Shown: positions 46,160 through 55,617 of the stretch, one piece after another
Position numbering within the stretch: position 1 is the stretch's first letter
Layout: each line of letters begins with the position of its first letter
From: Massilia eburnea
Lineage (GTDB): Bacteria > Pseudomonadota > Gammaproteobacteria > Burkholderiales > Burkholderiaceae_D
NCBI RefSeq assembly: GCF_009720745.1
Contig: NZ_WNKX01000010.1
Location: forward strand, 62,001 to 126,000
Direction: 5' to 3'
Length of the DNA stretch: 64,000 nt
The notes under the pieces: generated by a model
Told to the model about the DNA's origin: nothing
Databases searched by the model: none
Seen by the model: only the letters and a program-made list of their open reading frames with translations
Translations under genes and position numbers: made by a program

Positions 46160-46930
46160 TTACATTTTCTTGATACGTTTAACCATCTCGGCGCCAAAGG
46201 CGATATACGCCTGCGCCCCCTTCGAGGTCGGGTCGAAAGTCACACCCGGCATGCCGTAGGACGGCGCTTCCGCCAGTCGCACATTGCGCGGGATGATGGT
46301 CTTGAATACTTTGTCGCCGAAGTGCTGCTCCAACTGGGCCGAAACCTGCTGTGACAGCGTCATGCGTGGATCGAACATCACACGCAGCAGGCCGATGATC
46401 TTCAGGTCCGGATTCAGGTTGGCATGCACCTTCTTGATGGTGTTGACCAGGTCGGACAAGCCTTCCAGCGCGTAATACTCGCACTGCATAGGAATGATCA
46501 CGCCATGCGCGGCGCACAGACCGTTCAGCGTCAGCATCGACAGCGCAGGAGGGCAATCGATCAGCATGAAGTCGTAGTCTTTGGCTGCCAGGGCCAAGGC
46601 ATCGCGCAGGCGGCGCTCGCGGTTCTCCAGCTGCACCATTTCAACTTCAGCGCCGGCCAGTTCGCGGTTGGCAGGCAGCACATCAAAGCCGCCCGCTTCC
46701 GAACGCACGCGCGCCGTCGCCACATCGGCGCTGCCGAGCAAGACTTCATAAGTGGAAGCCTGCAGCGTCGCCTTATTGATCCCCGCGCCCATTGTCGCGT
46801 TACCCTGAGGATCGAGGTCAACAAGCAACACTCGTTGATTAAGTTTGGCCAGGCCGGCGGCCAGGTTCACAGTCGTGGTAGTCTTACCGACGCCGCCCTT
46901 TTGATTTGCTACACAGAAAATTTTGGCCAT
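46160..46930 (-). CDS. parA: Chromosome partitioning ATPase ParA (Soj)
   Basis: Deviant Walker-type ATPase of 256 aa that binds DNA non-specifically and drives origin segregation with ParB. The P-loop KGGVGKTTT at 11-19 carries the signature lysine; Walker B is LIDCPPALS. Standard order mnmG-rsmG-parA-parB. Confidence 0.97.
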   Translation of the reverse strand: MAKIFCVANQKGGVGKTTTTVNLAAGLAKLNQRVLLVDLDPQGNATMGAGINKATLQASTYEVLLGSADVATARVRSEAGGFDVLPANRELAGAEVEMVQLENRERRLRDALALAAKDYDFMLIDCPPALSMLTLNGLCAAHGVIIPMQCEYYALEGLSDLVNTIKKVHANLNPDLKIIGLLRVMFDPRMTLSQQVSAQLEQHFGDKVFKTIIPRNVRLAEAPSYGMPGVTFDPTSKGAQAYIAFGAEMVKRIKKM

Positions 46931-47017
46931 TTAAGGTCGAAATGTTTTATATTGTTTAAACCGTTTATACTATTTAACTCGTATAAACGATTAATATTAT
47001 TTATACCGTTTATACAG
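46931..47017. other. AT-rich parA-rsmG spacer with three copies of CGTTTATAC
   Basis: An 87-nt, strongly AT-rich gap in a GC-rich region. The 9-mer CGTTTATAC occurs at 46962-46970 and 47007-47015 and inverted at 46981-46989; TAT-rich DNA lies between. It could be an operator for parA expression. No clear promoter is assigned. Confidence 0.45.
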
Positions 47018-47662
47018 TTATACCCTGCCGATGAAAACCAGGTGACGCTGTGCGTCCAGTCCTGGTACTTGCAAAGGCTGTAGCTCATTCACTTTCCATG
47101 GGTCTGGCAGTCGCTCTCGCTCCTCTGCCGGCGCCGTGCCTTTCAGGGCTATGAATCGCCCGCCCTCTGCCAGCAGGTGCCCGGACCAGTTCACAAAATC
47201 GCTGAGGTCCGCAAAGGCGCGCGAGGTGATGACGTCGTAGGGCGTCTTGACCTGCAGCTCCTGCACCTTCTTCGTGTACACCGTTACGTTGCCCAGTTCC
47301 AGCTCCGCTTTCACCTGGTTCAGGAAGGCCGTCTTCTTGTGGACGATGTCGATCATCGACACTTTCATGTCCGGCCGCGCGATCGCCAGAACGACGCCCG
47401 GCAATCCGCCCCCTGCCCCAACATCCAGCACATTCTGCGCATCCTTGAAGGCCGGCACTGCCGCCAGCGAATCCAGGACATGCAGGGTCATCATTTCCAT
47501 CGGGTCGCGCACGGCCGTCAGGTTGTACACCTTATTCCACTTGTTCAGCAGGGCCAGGTAGTCCAGCAGTTTTTCCTGCTGCGCCTCACTCAGGCCCAGG
47601 TCCAGCTTTTCGACACCATTCTTCAGTACTTGCGCCAGCGCGGCGCGATCAAACACCGCCAT
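47018..47662 (-). CDS. rsmG: 16S rRNA (guanine-527-N7)-methyltransferase
   Basis: SAM-dependent methyltransferase of 214 aa acting on G527 of 16S rRNA. The SAM motif is LDVGAGGGLPGVVLA near residue 80; the SRAFADL segment is typical. Start ATG at 47662 overlaps the mnmG stop (ATGA), so translation is coupled. Confidence 0.96.
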   Translation of the reverse strand: MAVFDRAALAQVLKNGVEKLDLGLSEAQQEKLLDYLALLNKWNKVYNLTAVRDPMEMMTLHVLDSLAAVPAFKDAQNVLDVGAGGGLPGVVLAIARPDMKVSMIDIVHKKTAFLNQVKAELELGNVTVYTKKVQELQVKTPYDVITSRAFADLSDFVNWSGHLLAEGGRFIALKGTAPAEERERLPDPWKVNELQPLQVPGLDAQRHLVFIGRV

Positions 47663-49590
47663 CAAGCCGCCTCGTCTTTCAGCGTAACGAAACCGCCGTA
47701 GCCGGCTTTCTTCAGGTGCACCAGCAGCAGGGAAATCGCCGCCGGGGTCACGCCCGAAATACGCGAAGCCTGGCCCAGGGTTTCCGGACGATGCTTCTGC
47801 AGTTTCTGGCGCACTTCCATCGACAGCGCCGTGATCTCTGCATAGTTGAAGCCTTCAGGCAGCTTCAGGTTTTCGTAATGCTCATGACGCTCGACTTCGC
47901 GCAGCTGGCGGTCGATATAGCCCGAATACTTCAGGGTGATCTCGATCTGCTCCATCACTGCCTCGTCGGTAACGCCCGGACCCGCCAGCAGCTGGCCTTC
48001 GTTGCCGGTCATGCTCATCAGCTTTTCGTAGCCGACACCCGGACGGCGCAGCAAGTCAGCCAGCGAATATTCGCGTTCGATGGCCTGGCCAATCACACGC
48101 TCGGACTCGGCTGCCGCCAGGATGCGCGGGTTGACCCAGACGGATTTCAGGCGCTCAAGCTCTTGTGCCACGGCCTCGCGTTTACGGTCGAATGCTTCCC
48201 ACTGCGCATCACCAACCACACCCAGCTTACGCCCGATTTCTGTCAGGCGCATGTCAGCGTTGTCTTCACGCAGGCTCAGGCGATATTCGGCGCGGCTTGT
48301 GAACATACGGTACGGCTCCTGCACGCCCTGGGTGACCAAGTCGTCGACCAGCACGCCGAGGTAAGCTTCGGAACGGGCCGGAGTCCAGGCTTCTTCGCCC
48401 TTGGTTTGCAGCGCGGCGTTGATACCGGCCAGCATGCCCTGCGCAGCGGCTTCTTCGTAACCCGTGGTGCCGTTGATCTGGCCGGCAAAGAACAGGCCGT
48501 TGATGGCCTTGGTTTCCAGCGAAGCCTTCAGGCCGCGCGGGTCGAAATAGTCGTATTCGATGGCGTAACCCGGGCGCAGTATGTGCGCGTTTTCCAGGCC
48601 CTTCATCGAACGCACCAGCTCGATCTGCACATCAAATGGCAGGCTGGTCGAGATACCGTTCGGGTAGAACTCGTGGGTCGTCAGGCCTTCCGGTTCCAGG
48701 AAGATCTGGTGCGATTCCTTGGCCGAGAAGCGGTGAATCTTGTCCTCGATCGACGGGCAATAGCGCGGGCCGACACCCTCGATCACGCCCGTGTACATCG
48801 GGCTGCGGTCCAGGCCGCCGCGAATAATGTCGTGGGTTTTCTGGTTGGTGTGGGTGATCCAGCACGGCAATTGCTGCGGATGCATGGACGCATTGCCCAT
48901 CACCGAGAATACCGGTACTGGGTCCAGGTCGCCCGGCTGTTCGGTCATTTGCGAGAAGTCGATGCTGCGGCCATCGATACGCGGCGGCGTACCAGTCTTC
49001 AGGCGGCCCTGCGGCAGTTTCAGTTCCTTCAGGCGGGCGGACAGCGAAATCGCTGGCGGATCGCCGGCGCGGCCGGCCGAGAAATTCTGCAGGCCGACGT
49101 GGATCTTACCGTCCAGGAAGGTACCTGCAGTCAGCACGACGGCGCGGCCCAGGAACTTCAAGCCAATCTGGGTGACGGCGCCGACAACGCGGTCGCCCTC
49201 CACCATCAGGTCATCCACCGCCTGCTGGAACAGCCACAGGTTTGGCTGGTTTTCCAGGCGATGGCGGATCGCTGCCTTGTACAAGATGCGGTCGGCCTGG
49301 GCGCGGGTCGCGCGCACGGCAGGGCCTTTGGACGAATTCAGGATACGGAACTGGATGCCCGACTCATCGGTAGCGATGGCCATGGCGCCACCCATTGCGT
49401 CGACCTCTTTCACGAGGTGGCCTTTGCCGATGCCGCCAATGGATGGGTTGCACGACATCTGGCCCAGCGTCTCAATGTTGTGGGTCAACAGGAGAGTTTT
49501 CTGCCCCATACGGGCAGAAGCAAGGGCCGCCTCGGTACCGGCGTGACCACCGCCGACAACGATAACGTCGAATTCAGTAGGAAATAACAT
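47662..49590 (-). CDS. mnmG: tRNA uridine-5-carboxymethylaminomethyl modification enzyme MnmG (GidA)
   Basis: FAD enzyme of 642 aa that with MnmE modifies the wobble U34 of several tRNAs. The FAD motif is [12 protein letters not shown] near residue 12, the family signature [17 protein letters not shown] near 46, and the C-terminal helical domain ends in the [10 protein letters not shown] region. I chose the ATG at 49590, which matches the family start. A TATAAT on the minus strand (49625-49630) is a likely -10. Confidence 0.97.
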   Translation of the reverse strand: MLFPTEFDVIVVGGGHAGTEAALASARMGQKTLLLTHNIETLGQMSCNPSIGGIGKGHLVKEVDAMGGAMAIATDESGIQFRILNSSKGPAVRATRAQADRILYKAAIRHRLENQPNLWLFQQAVDDLMVEGDRVVGAVTQIGLKFLGRAVVLTAGTFLDGKIHVGLQNFSAGRAGDPPAISLSARLKELKLPQGRLKTGTPPRIDGRSIDFSQMTEQPGDLDPVPVFSVMGNASMHPQQLPCWITHTNQKTHDIIRGGLDRSPMYTGVIEGVGPRYCPSIEDKIHRFSAKESHQIFLEPEGLTTHEFYPNGISTSLPFDVQIELVRSMKGLENAHILRPGYAIEYDYFDPRGLKASLETKAINGLFFAGQINGTTGYEEAAAQGMLAGINAALQTKGEEAWTPARSEAYLGVLVDDLVTQGVQEPYRMFTSRAEYRLSLREDNADMRLTEIGRKLGVVGDAQWEAFDRKREAVAQELERLKSVWVNPRILAAAESERVIGQAIEREYSLADLLRRPGVGYEKLMSMTGNEGQLLAGPGVTDEAVMEQIEITLKYSGYIDRQLREVERHEHYENLKLPEGFNYAEITALSMEVRQKLQKHRPETLGQASRISGVTPAAISLLLVHLKKAGYGGFVTLKDEAA

Positions 49591-49624
49591 GGTAAAAATG
49601 GGGAAAAGCTGGGGATCGAACTGA

Positions 49625-49630
49625 ATTATA
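49625..49630 (-). promoter_or_regulatory. Candidate -10 element of the mnmG-rsmG-parAB transcript
   Basis: Reads TATAAT on the minus strand, 35 nt before the mnmG start. TTCGCA lies 15 nt upstream as a weak -35. T/A tracts upstream could act as an UP-like element. Confidence 0.4.
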
Positions 49631-49680
49631 AAGTTTTTTCGACCCTGCGAATTTTTTGGGCAGGATTTTTTTGATCGCAA

Positions 49681-49696
49681 TGTTTCACGTGAAACA
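49681..49696. other. parS site 1 (perfect consensus)
   Basis: TGTTTCACGTGAAACA, the exact consensus 16-bp palindrome bound by chromosomal ParB. It lies between mnmG and the TSUP gene. Confidence 0.95.
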
Positions 49697-49700
49697 AATA

Positions 49701-49723
49701 AAAAGGGGACGTACCCCTTTTTT
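49701..49723. terminator. Bidirectional terminator between parS 1 and parS 2
   Basis: An 8-bp stem AAAAGGGG / CCCCTTTT with a 5-nt loop and T-runs on both strands. It should end the leftward TSUP transcript before the mnmG promoter. Confidence 0.7.
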
Positions 49724-49739
49724 GGGCATGTCCCCTTAT

Positions 49740-49755
49740 TGTTCCACGTGAAACA
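49740..49755. other. parS site 2 (one mismatch)
   Basis: TGTTCCACGTGAAACA differs from the consensus palindrome at one position. It lies 59 nt from parS 1, 4 nt after the end of the TSUP gene on its transcript. Confidence 0.88.
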
Positions 49756-49758
49756 CTA

Positions 49759-50520
49759 TCACTTAAGCCATGCGTCATAGCCCGTTTTGATGATCAACAG
49801 CACGACCACAACCAGGAACAAACGGCGTACGAACTCACTGCCATGCTTCAACGCAAGCTTAGTCCCCAGCACCGACCCGACAACCTGACAAACCGCCATC
49901 ATCAAACCCAGCTGCCAAATGATGTGCCCCGTCATCCCAAACAAGAGGATCGCCGCCAGGTTGCAGGCAACGTTCACTACCTTCGCTGCCGCCGAGGCGC
50001 CCAGGAAGTCAAAGCCGAAACTGCGCACAAACAGAAAGACCAGGAAGCTGCCAGTGCCCGGGCCGAAGAAGCCGTCATAGAATCCGATGCCGGCGCCGAC
50101 CAGGATTGCCAATACCCTTTCCTTGGCGCCGGTGTGTAGTGGCGCATGGACACTGCCGAGATCCTTCCGATAGAAGGTATAAATCGCCACCGCCATCAGC
50201 ACGAATGGCAATAGGCCGCGCAGGAAGTCGGGCGGGATCTTGGTAACAGTGAACGCGCCACAGAAGGCGAACAGGAAAGCAGCAATCGCCGCGGGCGCAA
50301 CAGTCGACCAGGCAATTGGCGTACGACGAGCATAGTTGACTGCCGCCGCACTGGTACCGAACACGCTGGCCACCTTGTTTGTACCCAGCAACGTCGCCGG
50401 CGCGGTGCCGGCCATCGTCGAGAACAAGGCGGGGATCTGGATCAGGCCACCACCGCCGACCACCGCATCCACAAAACCTGCCGCGAAAGCGGCGCCAGCC
50501 AACAAGCCATACTCAACCAT
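49759..50520 (-). CDS. TSUP-family (TauE/SafE) membrane transporter
   Basis: A 253-aa membrane protein with about eight helices, of the sulfite exporter TauE/SafE family: GFVDAVVGGGGLIQIPAL in the first repeat and FYDGFFGPGTGSF in the second repeat are the twin conserved loops. It probably moves an organic sulfonate or sulfur oxyanion; the substrate cannot be told. Confidence 0.87.
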   Translation of the reverse strand: MVEYGLLAGAAFAAGFVDAVVGGGGLIQIPALFSTMAGTAPATLLGTNKVASVFGTSAAAVNYARRTPIAWSTVAPAAIAAFLFAFCGAFTVTKIPPDFLRGLLPFVLMAVAIYTFYRKDLGSVHAPLHTGAKERVLAILVGAGIGFYDGFFGPGTGSFLVFLFVRSFGFDFLGASAAAKVVNVACNLAAILLFGMTGHIIWQLGLMMAVCQVVGSVLGTKLALKHGSEFVRRLFLVVVVLLIIKTGYDAWLK

Positions 50521-50603
50521 TACCCCGTCCCAGCCCTATTCAGAAACGTAATATTGTAAGGCGGAACTGAGCAGGGTGCTTGCGGCTGGTGTAAGCTTTC
50601 CCC

Positions 50604-51770
50604 ATGAGTACTCTGTCCTCGTTCAGCTTCGCCACCGTTCCAACCATCCTGTCTGCGCCAGGCGCTGCAAGAGGATTGGGTCCAGAACTGAGAGCCCGCT
50701 TCCCCGACATCCACCGCATTCTGCTGGTGACGGATCAAGGCTTCCTCCGTACCGGACTGGCCGACGCACCCGTCGCCAGCTTACGCGAAGCAATGTTTCA
50801 CGTGGAACAATTTGCCGATGTGCTGGCTGATCCGCCTGAACATGTGATTGAGGACGCCCTCGCCCAAGCCCGTCAGCATCAAACAGAACTGGTGATTGGG
50901 CTTGGTGGCGGGAGCTCGATGGACGTCGCCAAGATCGTCGCGGTGCTGGCCCCTGGCCAGCAATCCCTGGCGGAAATCTACGGCATCGGTAATGTACGCG
51001 GCTTGCGGTTGCCGCTGGTCCAGATTCCGACAACAGCCGGCACGGGATCGGAAGTCACAAATATCTCCATCGTGACCACTGGCGCCACCAGCAAGATGGG
51101 CATCGTCGCGCCCCAGCTGTATGCAGATTTGGCCATCCTCGATGCGGAACTCACGCTTGGGCTGCCACCTGCGGTGACCGCCGCGACCGGAATCGATGCC
51201 ATGGTTCACGCCATCGAGGCATATACCAGCAAGCACAAGAAAAACCCTTTGTCGGACAATCTGGCGCGGCAGGCCTTGAGCCTTCTGTCCCGCCACCTGA
51301 TCCGTGCCTGTGAGAATGGCAGCGACCTGGCGGCTCGCCAAGCCATGCTGCTTGGTGCGATGCTTGCGGGACAAGCCTTCGCCAACGCGCCGGTCGCCGC
51401 CGTCCATGCGCTGGCCTATCCCATCGGCGGCATGTTCCATGTTCCGCACGGTTTGTCGAACTCACTGGTCCTGACCCACGTCCTGCGCTTCAATGCAGAG
51501 GCTTGCGCTGAGCAGTATGCCGAGCTGGCAACCATCGTCGTCCCCCATGCGGAGGGCACCGCGGAAGCCCGCGCCGAAGCCCTTGCTGTTGCAATGCAAC
51601 AATTCGCCATCATCACAGGACTGCCGCGCACGCTGCGCCAGGTCGGCATCACCGCAAGCGATCTCGACCTGCTAGCTGACGACGCCATGAAGCAAACCCG
51701 CCTCCTCGGCAACAACCCACGCCCCGTTTCCCGCGAAGACGCCTTCGCCATTTACCAGCTCGCACTCTGA
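50604..51770 (+). CDS. Iron-containing alcohol dehydrogenase
   Basis: Group III metal-dependent alcohol dehydrogenase, 388 aa. The NAD(P) loop is GLGGGSSMDVAK near residue 99, TAGTGSE follows near 147, and the metal ligands are Asp and His in TGIDAMVHAIEAY and two His in VHALAYPIGGMFHVPHG. Residues 64-69 (MFHVEQ) are encoded by a parS sequence, in a region before the conserved FADVLADPPE segment. It is divergent from the TSUP gene. Confidence 0.9.
   Translation: MSTLSSFSFATVPTILSAPGAARGLGPELRARFPDIHRILLVTDQGFLRTGLADAPVASLREAMFHVEQFADVLADPPEHVIEDALAQARQHQTELVIGLGGGSSMDVAKIVAVLAPGQQSLAEIYGIGNVRGLRLPLVQIPTTAGTGSEVTNISIVTTGATSKMGIVAPQLYADLAILDAELTLGLPPAVTAATGIDAMVHAIEAYTSKHKKNPLSDNLARQALSLLSRHLIRACENGSDLAARQAMLLGAMLAGQAFANAPVAAVHALAYPIGGMFHVPHGLSNSLVLTHVLRFNAEACAEQYAELATIVVPHAEGTAEARAEALAVAMQQFAIITGLPRTLRQVGITASDLDLLADDAMKQTRLLGNNPRPVSREDAFAIYQLAL
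50794..50809. other. parS site 3 inside the alcohol dehydrogenase gene
   Basis: TGTTTCACGTGGAACA, one mismatch from the consensus palindrome and the exact reverse complement of parS 2. It lies within a coding region, 1.1 kb from parS 1. Confidence 0.85.
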
Positions 51771-51789
51771 AGCACTCTTGCAAGAACGA

Positions 51790-51817
51790 TATAATCCGCG
51801 TCTCCTAGACGACGCGG
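51790..51817 (+). promoter_or_regulatory. Candidate promoter -10 and leader hairpin before the secreted-protein gene
   Basis: TATAAT (51790-51795) is followed at once by a 7-bp stem CCGCGTC / GACGCGG (51796-51817), ending 9 nt before the ATG at 51827. No -35 box is convincing. The hairpin would sit at the 5' end of the leader and could affect translation or mRNA stability. Confidence 0.35.
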
Positions 51818-51826
51818 AAACTTCAT

Positions 51827-52552
51827 ATGGCGCTGCGCACCTTATCCATCATCCCTGCACTTCTGCTGGCCGGACAGGCGATCGCTGGTGACGGAGTCGA
51901 AGGGCGCTATGGTCGGACCGAAATTCGCTATATCGCTGGAAAGCCCGCCGTATTCCACACTGGCCGAAATGTCCTCACGATCAGCGAAGCTGACGAGGCA
52001 TCGATCTTTCACGTGATTCCCGAAACTTCGCAGGAATACGTGGTCATCAAATCCTGGAAGCCCGGCCTCAACTGCCACAACAGCTATCGCCTGATCAACA
52101 TCGACTCCAGCGGTTCGGTCAGGGCTTCGCCGGAAATCGGCAACTGCACCGACCTTGCTGGAATCAGCTTTGCAGGCTCGAACCCAATTATTCACCTGCG
52201 CCAGGTTATGGGCGGCAAAATCGAACAGCTGATCTGGAGAGATGGCAGGATCGTCGAACTCTCATCGACATCGGAAGCCTGTTTCGCAAAGCACGAACAG
52301 GCCATGGAAAGCGGCCGCCGGCCCCAAACGCAGCACGTCAGCCACGTAAGCGCTACAGGCGAGGGACGACTACAATTCCATTCGGCGCCTGATGAACGCT
52401 GCGCAGTCGCCGGCACCTTCGTCGTTCCCGGCGACCACCTCGAGGCCTCACGCACACAGGGCCGCTACACCCTTGTGGTCTATCAGCATCCCAAGACTGC
52501 GAATGTCGCGGCGGGTTGGGTCGAATCCGCGCGCCTCAAGTCCGCAAACTGA
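51827..52552 (+). CDS. Hypothetical secreted protein with SH3-like C-terminus
   Basis: A 241-aa protein with a signal peptide (MALRTLSIIPALLLAGQAIA). The middle is beta-rich with cysteines in LNCHNSYRL and GNCTDLAG that may pair. The C-terminal 60 residues (GRLQFHSAPDERC through AAGWVESARLK) resemble a bacterial SH3-like domain with a Trp-Val end. I do not recognise the family. The last 17 nt overlap the convergent livM gene. Confidence 0.7.
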   Translation: MALRTLSIIPALLLAGQAIAGDGVEGRYGRTEIRYIAGKPAVFHTGRNVLTISEADEASIFHVIPETSQEYVVIKSWKPGLNCHNSYRLINIDSSGSVRASPEIGNCTDLAGISFAGSNPIIHLRQVMGGKIEQLIWRDGRIVELSSTSEACFAKHEQAMESGRRPQTQHVSHVSATGEGRLQFHSAPDERCAVAGTFVVPGDHLEASRTQGRYTLVVYQHPKTANVAAGWVESARLKSAN

Positions 52553-53504
52553 ACCTGGCCATCAACTCGCCGACAATCCCCCGGCGGAACAGCAGCACGC
52601 AAGCAACGAAAATCAAACCGGTGACCAGGCTCACCGCCTCACCGAGGGTCGTGAACCACTCAACTCCCGTTGCACTGGCCATCATCGTACCGAAGTCGCC
52701 AAGCTTGTTCTCCAGGGAGATGATCAGGATCGCGCCAATGATAGGCCCGACCATCGTGCCCATGCCACCGACAAGCGTCATCAGGATCACCAGCCCGGAC
52801 ATGGCCCAATGCACATCAGTCAGCGTTTCAAAACCCAGCACGATGGACTTGGTCGCGCCAGCCAGCGCGGCCAGAGAACCTGAAAGCACAAAGGCCATCA
52901 GCTTGTACTTGTCGACGTCGTAGCCAAGCGAGATCGCGCGCGGTTCATTCGCCTTGATCGCTTTCAGCACCTGGCCAAATGGCGAATGCACCGTGCGCAC
53001 GATCAGCGCAAAGCCACCAATGAAGATCGCCAGCACCACGTAATACATTGCCAAGTCGTTGCTCAGGTCCAGCATCCCGAGCAGCTTGCCGCGCGGGACG
53101 CCCTGCAAGCCGTCTTCACCGCCAGTGAAATCCGTAAAACGCACAGCGCCGAAGTACACCATTTGCGCCAACGCCAGCGTGATCATGGAGAAGTAAATCC
53201 CTTGCCTGCGAATCGCCAGGCCGCCCATTACCAGGCCAATCAAGGCGCCGGCCAGTATCCCCGCCAACAGGCTCAATTCAAATGGCAGCCCCCAATTCTT
53301 CAACGCATTGCCGGCGACATAACCCGCCGCGCCAAAAAAAGCCGCGTGCCCGAAAGACAGCAAACCCGTAAATCCGATCAGCAGGTTGAAGGCGCAGGCA
53401 AACAGTGCGAAGCATAAGAGCTTCATCAGCAACACGGGATAGCCGACAAACGGCGCGCCCAGCGCCAGCGCGAATGCAATGGAATAGCCCAGCTTCTTGT
53501 TCAT
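52536..53504 (-). CDS. Branched-chain amino acid-type ABC permease (LivM-like), second system
   Basis: A 322-aa inner-membrane permease with about nine to ten helices. The LivM signature FNLLIGFTGLLSFGHAAFFG is near residue 39. It directly follows the LivH gene (TAG then ATG, no spacer) and is the last gene of the operon. Clearly distinct in sequence from the LivM-like protein at 3725. Confidence 0.9.
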   Translation of the reverse strand: MNKKLGYSIAFALALGAPFVGYPVLLMKLLCFALFACAFNLLIGFTGLLSFGHAAFFGAAGYVAGNALKNWGLPFELSLLAGILAGALIGLVMGGLAIRRQGIYFSMITLALAQMVYFGAVRFTDFTGGEDGLQGVPRGKLLGMLDLSNDLAMYYVVLAIFIGGFALIVRTVHSPFGQVLKAIKANEPRAISLGYDVDKYKLMAFVLSGSLAALAGATKSIVLGFETLTDVHWAMSGLVILMTLVGGMGTMVGPIIGAILIISLENKLGDFGTMMASATGVEWFTTLGEAVSLVTGLIFVACVLLFRRGIVGELMARFSLRT

Positions 53505-54389
53505 CTATTTTTCCTTCCCGAACAGGCCAGCGGGGCGCAGCAATAGGATGATGACCATCACCAAAAACACCACGGTGTTGGCAAACTCGGGATAGAACAC
53601 CTTGGTCAATCCCTCGATCACGCCGAGCGCAAGACCGGTGACGATCGATCCCAGGATCGAACCCATGCCGCCGATCACTACAACGGCGAATACGACGATG
53701 ATCAGGTTCGCCCCCATCAACGGGGTCACCTGCTGGATTGACGCCGCCAGAACGCCCGCAAAGCCCGCCAAAGCGACACCGAAGCCATAGGTGAGCGTCA
53801 CCATCAGCGGCACGTTCACGCCAAAGGCCTCCACCAGCTTAGGATTCTCGGTGCCGGCGCGCAGGTAGGCGCCCAATTTGGTCTTCTCGATCACGAACCA
53901 GGTGCCCAGGCAGACCACCATGGAAGCCAGCACCACCCAAGCACGGTAATTCGGCATCACCATGAAGCCGAGGTCCGTCGCACCCTGCAGGGCTTCAGGC
54001 GTTTCAAACGGCTGCCCGGAGACCCCGTAAAACGAGCGGAAAGCGCCTTCGATCAGCAGTGTGAGCCCGAACGTCAGCAACAGCCCGTAGAGGTGATCAA
54101 GCTTGTACAACCAGCGCAGCATGGTCTTTTCGATCACCACGCCCAGCAGGCCGACTATCAACGGCGCCAGCACCAGCATGCTCCAATAACTCAAGCCAAA
54201 GTAAGTCATGCCGATCCATGCGAGAAAGGCGCCCATCATGTACAAGGCGCCGTGCGCGAAATTGATCACGTTCAGCAGCCCGAAAATGACGGCGAGGCCG
54301 AGGGACAGCATGGCGTAAAAGGAGCCGTTGACAAGTCCCAGCAAAAGCTGGGACATCAGCATCGGTAGCGGGCGGCCGAAGATCTCCAT
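53505..54389 (-). CDS. Branched-chain amino acid-type ABC permease (LivH-like), second system
   Basis: A 294-aa inner-membrane permease with about eight helices and the LivH signature GLAVIFGLLNVINFAHGALY near residue 31. It begins 5 nt after the binding-protein gene. With LivM it forms the channel of the second importer. Confidence 0.9.
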   Translation of the reverse strand: MEIFGRPLPMLMSQLLLGLVNGSFYAMLSLGLAVIFGLLNVINFAHGALYMMGAFLAWIGMTYFGLSYWSMLVLAPLIVGLLGVVIEKTMLRWLYKLDHLYGLLLTFGLTLLIEGAFRSFYGVSGQPFETPEALQGATDLGFMVMPNYRAWVVLASMVVCLGTWFVIEKTKLGAYLRAGTENPKLVEAFGVNVPLMVTLTYGFGVALAGFAGVLAASIQQVTPLMGANLIIVVFAVVVIGGMGSILGSIVTGLALGVIEGLTKVFYPEFANTVVFLVMVIILLLRPAGLFGKEK

Positions 54390-54394
54390 CTAGC

Positions 54395-55591
54395 TTACTT
54401 CCACAGGGCGCACTTGGTTTCGGCCTTGGACATATAGGCCTGCTCGCCCGGGATCGTTGCGGCGATCTTGTAGTAATCCCATGGGTACTTGGATTCCGAC
54501 TGCTTCTTCACCTCCATCAGGTACATATCGTGCACCATGCGTCCGTCTGGGCGGATCACGCCATGGTTGGTGAACACGTCCTTGATGGTGGTGGACTTCA
54601 GCTTGGCCATCACCTTGTCGGAATCGTCGGTGCCAACGGCCTTTACCGCGGCCAGGTATTGGGCAGCTGCGGAGTAATCGCCGGCCTGCAGCATCGAAGG
54701 CTCCTTCTTCATCTTCGCGAAATAGCGCTTGGACCAGGCGCGCGTCTGGTCGTTCATGTCCCAGTACCAGCCATCGGTCAGGTACATGCCGGCAGTCGCA
54801 TTCAGGCCCAGCGAGTGGATATCGTTGATGAACACCAGCAGGCCGGCCATCTTCATTTTCTTGGCGACGCCGAATTCATTGGCCGCCTTCACCGAGTTGA
54901 TAAAGTCGCCGCCCGCATTGGCCAGGCCCAGCACTTGCGCACCGGACGAAGAAGCTTGAATCAGGAAAGATGAAAAGTCGGTGCCTGGGAAGGGATGGCG
55001 CACACTGCCGATTACCTTGCCGCCCGATTTGGTCACGACTTCGCTCGTGTCCTTTTCCAGCGAATGACCGAAGGCGTAATCGGCGGTCAGGAAATACCAG
55101 TTCTTGCCGCCCTGCTTGACGATGGTGCTGCCAGTACCGCGCGCCAGCGCAACGGTGTCGTAAGCGTAGTGCACAGTGTAGGGGGTGCATTCCTCGTTGG
55201 TCAGGCGCGAGGAACCGGCGCCGACCACCATGAAGATCTTCTTCTTGTCGGCTGCCACTTTGGCCATTGCCAGGTTGGCGCCGGAATTGGTACCGCCCAC
55301 CAGCATGTCCACGCCCTGCTGGTCGAACCATTCGCGCGCCTTCGACGCAGCAATATCGGCCTTGTTCTGATGGTCGGCAAAGACGAATTCGATCTTCTTG
55401 CCGTTGATGGCGCCTCCCGCTTCGGCAATCGCCATCCTGATCGCCTCCGCGCCGCCCTGCCCGTCGATGTCCGAATAGACGCCGGACATATCGGTGATGA
55501 AGCCGATCTTGATGGTGTCGCCAGACATCTGGGCGTGTGCGCTGCCGAAAGCACACAGGGCTGCTGCAATGGCGATTACTTTGCGTTTCAT
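54395..55591 (-). CDS. Periplasmic substrate-binding protein, second Liv-type system
   Basis: A 398-aa type I periplasmic-binding protein. The signal peptide is MKRKVIAIAAALCAFGSAHA, cleaved before QMSGD. IKIGFITDMSGVYSDIDGQG forms the start of the ligand cleft. GGAGA lies before the start at 55591. The ligand is unknown; the leading GMC oxidoreductase gene suggests an alcohol or choline-like compound. Confidence 0.88.
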   Translation of the reverse strand: MKRKVIAIAAALCAFGSAHAQMSGDTIKIGFITDMSGVYSDIDGQGGAEAIRMAIAEAGGAINGKKIEFVFADHQNKADIAASKAREWFDQQGVDMLVGGTNSGANLAMAKVAADKKKIFMVVGAGSSRLTNEECTPYTVHYAYDTVALARGTGSTIVKQGGKNWYFLTADYAFGHSLEKDTSEVVTKSGGKVIGSVRHPFPGTDFSSFLIQASSSGAQVLGLANAGGDFINSVKAANEFGVAKKMKMAGLLVFINDIHSLGLNATAGMYLTDGWYWDMNDQTRAWSKRYFAKMKKEPSMLQAGDYSAAAQYLAAVKAVGTDDSDKVMAKLKSTTIKDVFTNHGVIRPDGRMVHDMYLMEVKKQSESKYPWDYYKIAATIPGEQAYMSKAETKCALWK

Positions 55592-55617
55592 AGTGTCTCC
55601 GTTTTCAGTTTTGATAT

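Noticed and set aside
47716..49587. Plus-strand open frame of 623 codons inside mnmG
   Set aside because: Shadow of a highly conserved gene; no family, no promoter and no ribosome site.
52004..52019. TCTTTCACGTGATTCC as a fourth parS site
   Set aside because: Several mismatches to the 16-bp palindrome, mainly in the right half. Only the central CACGTG is shared, and that occurs by chance.
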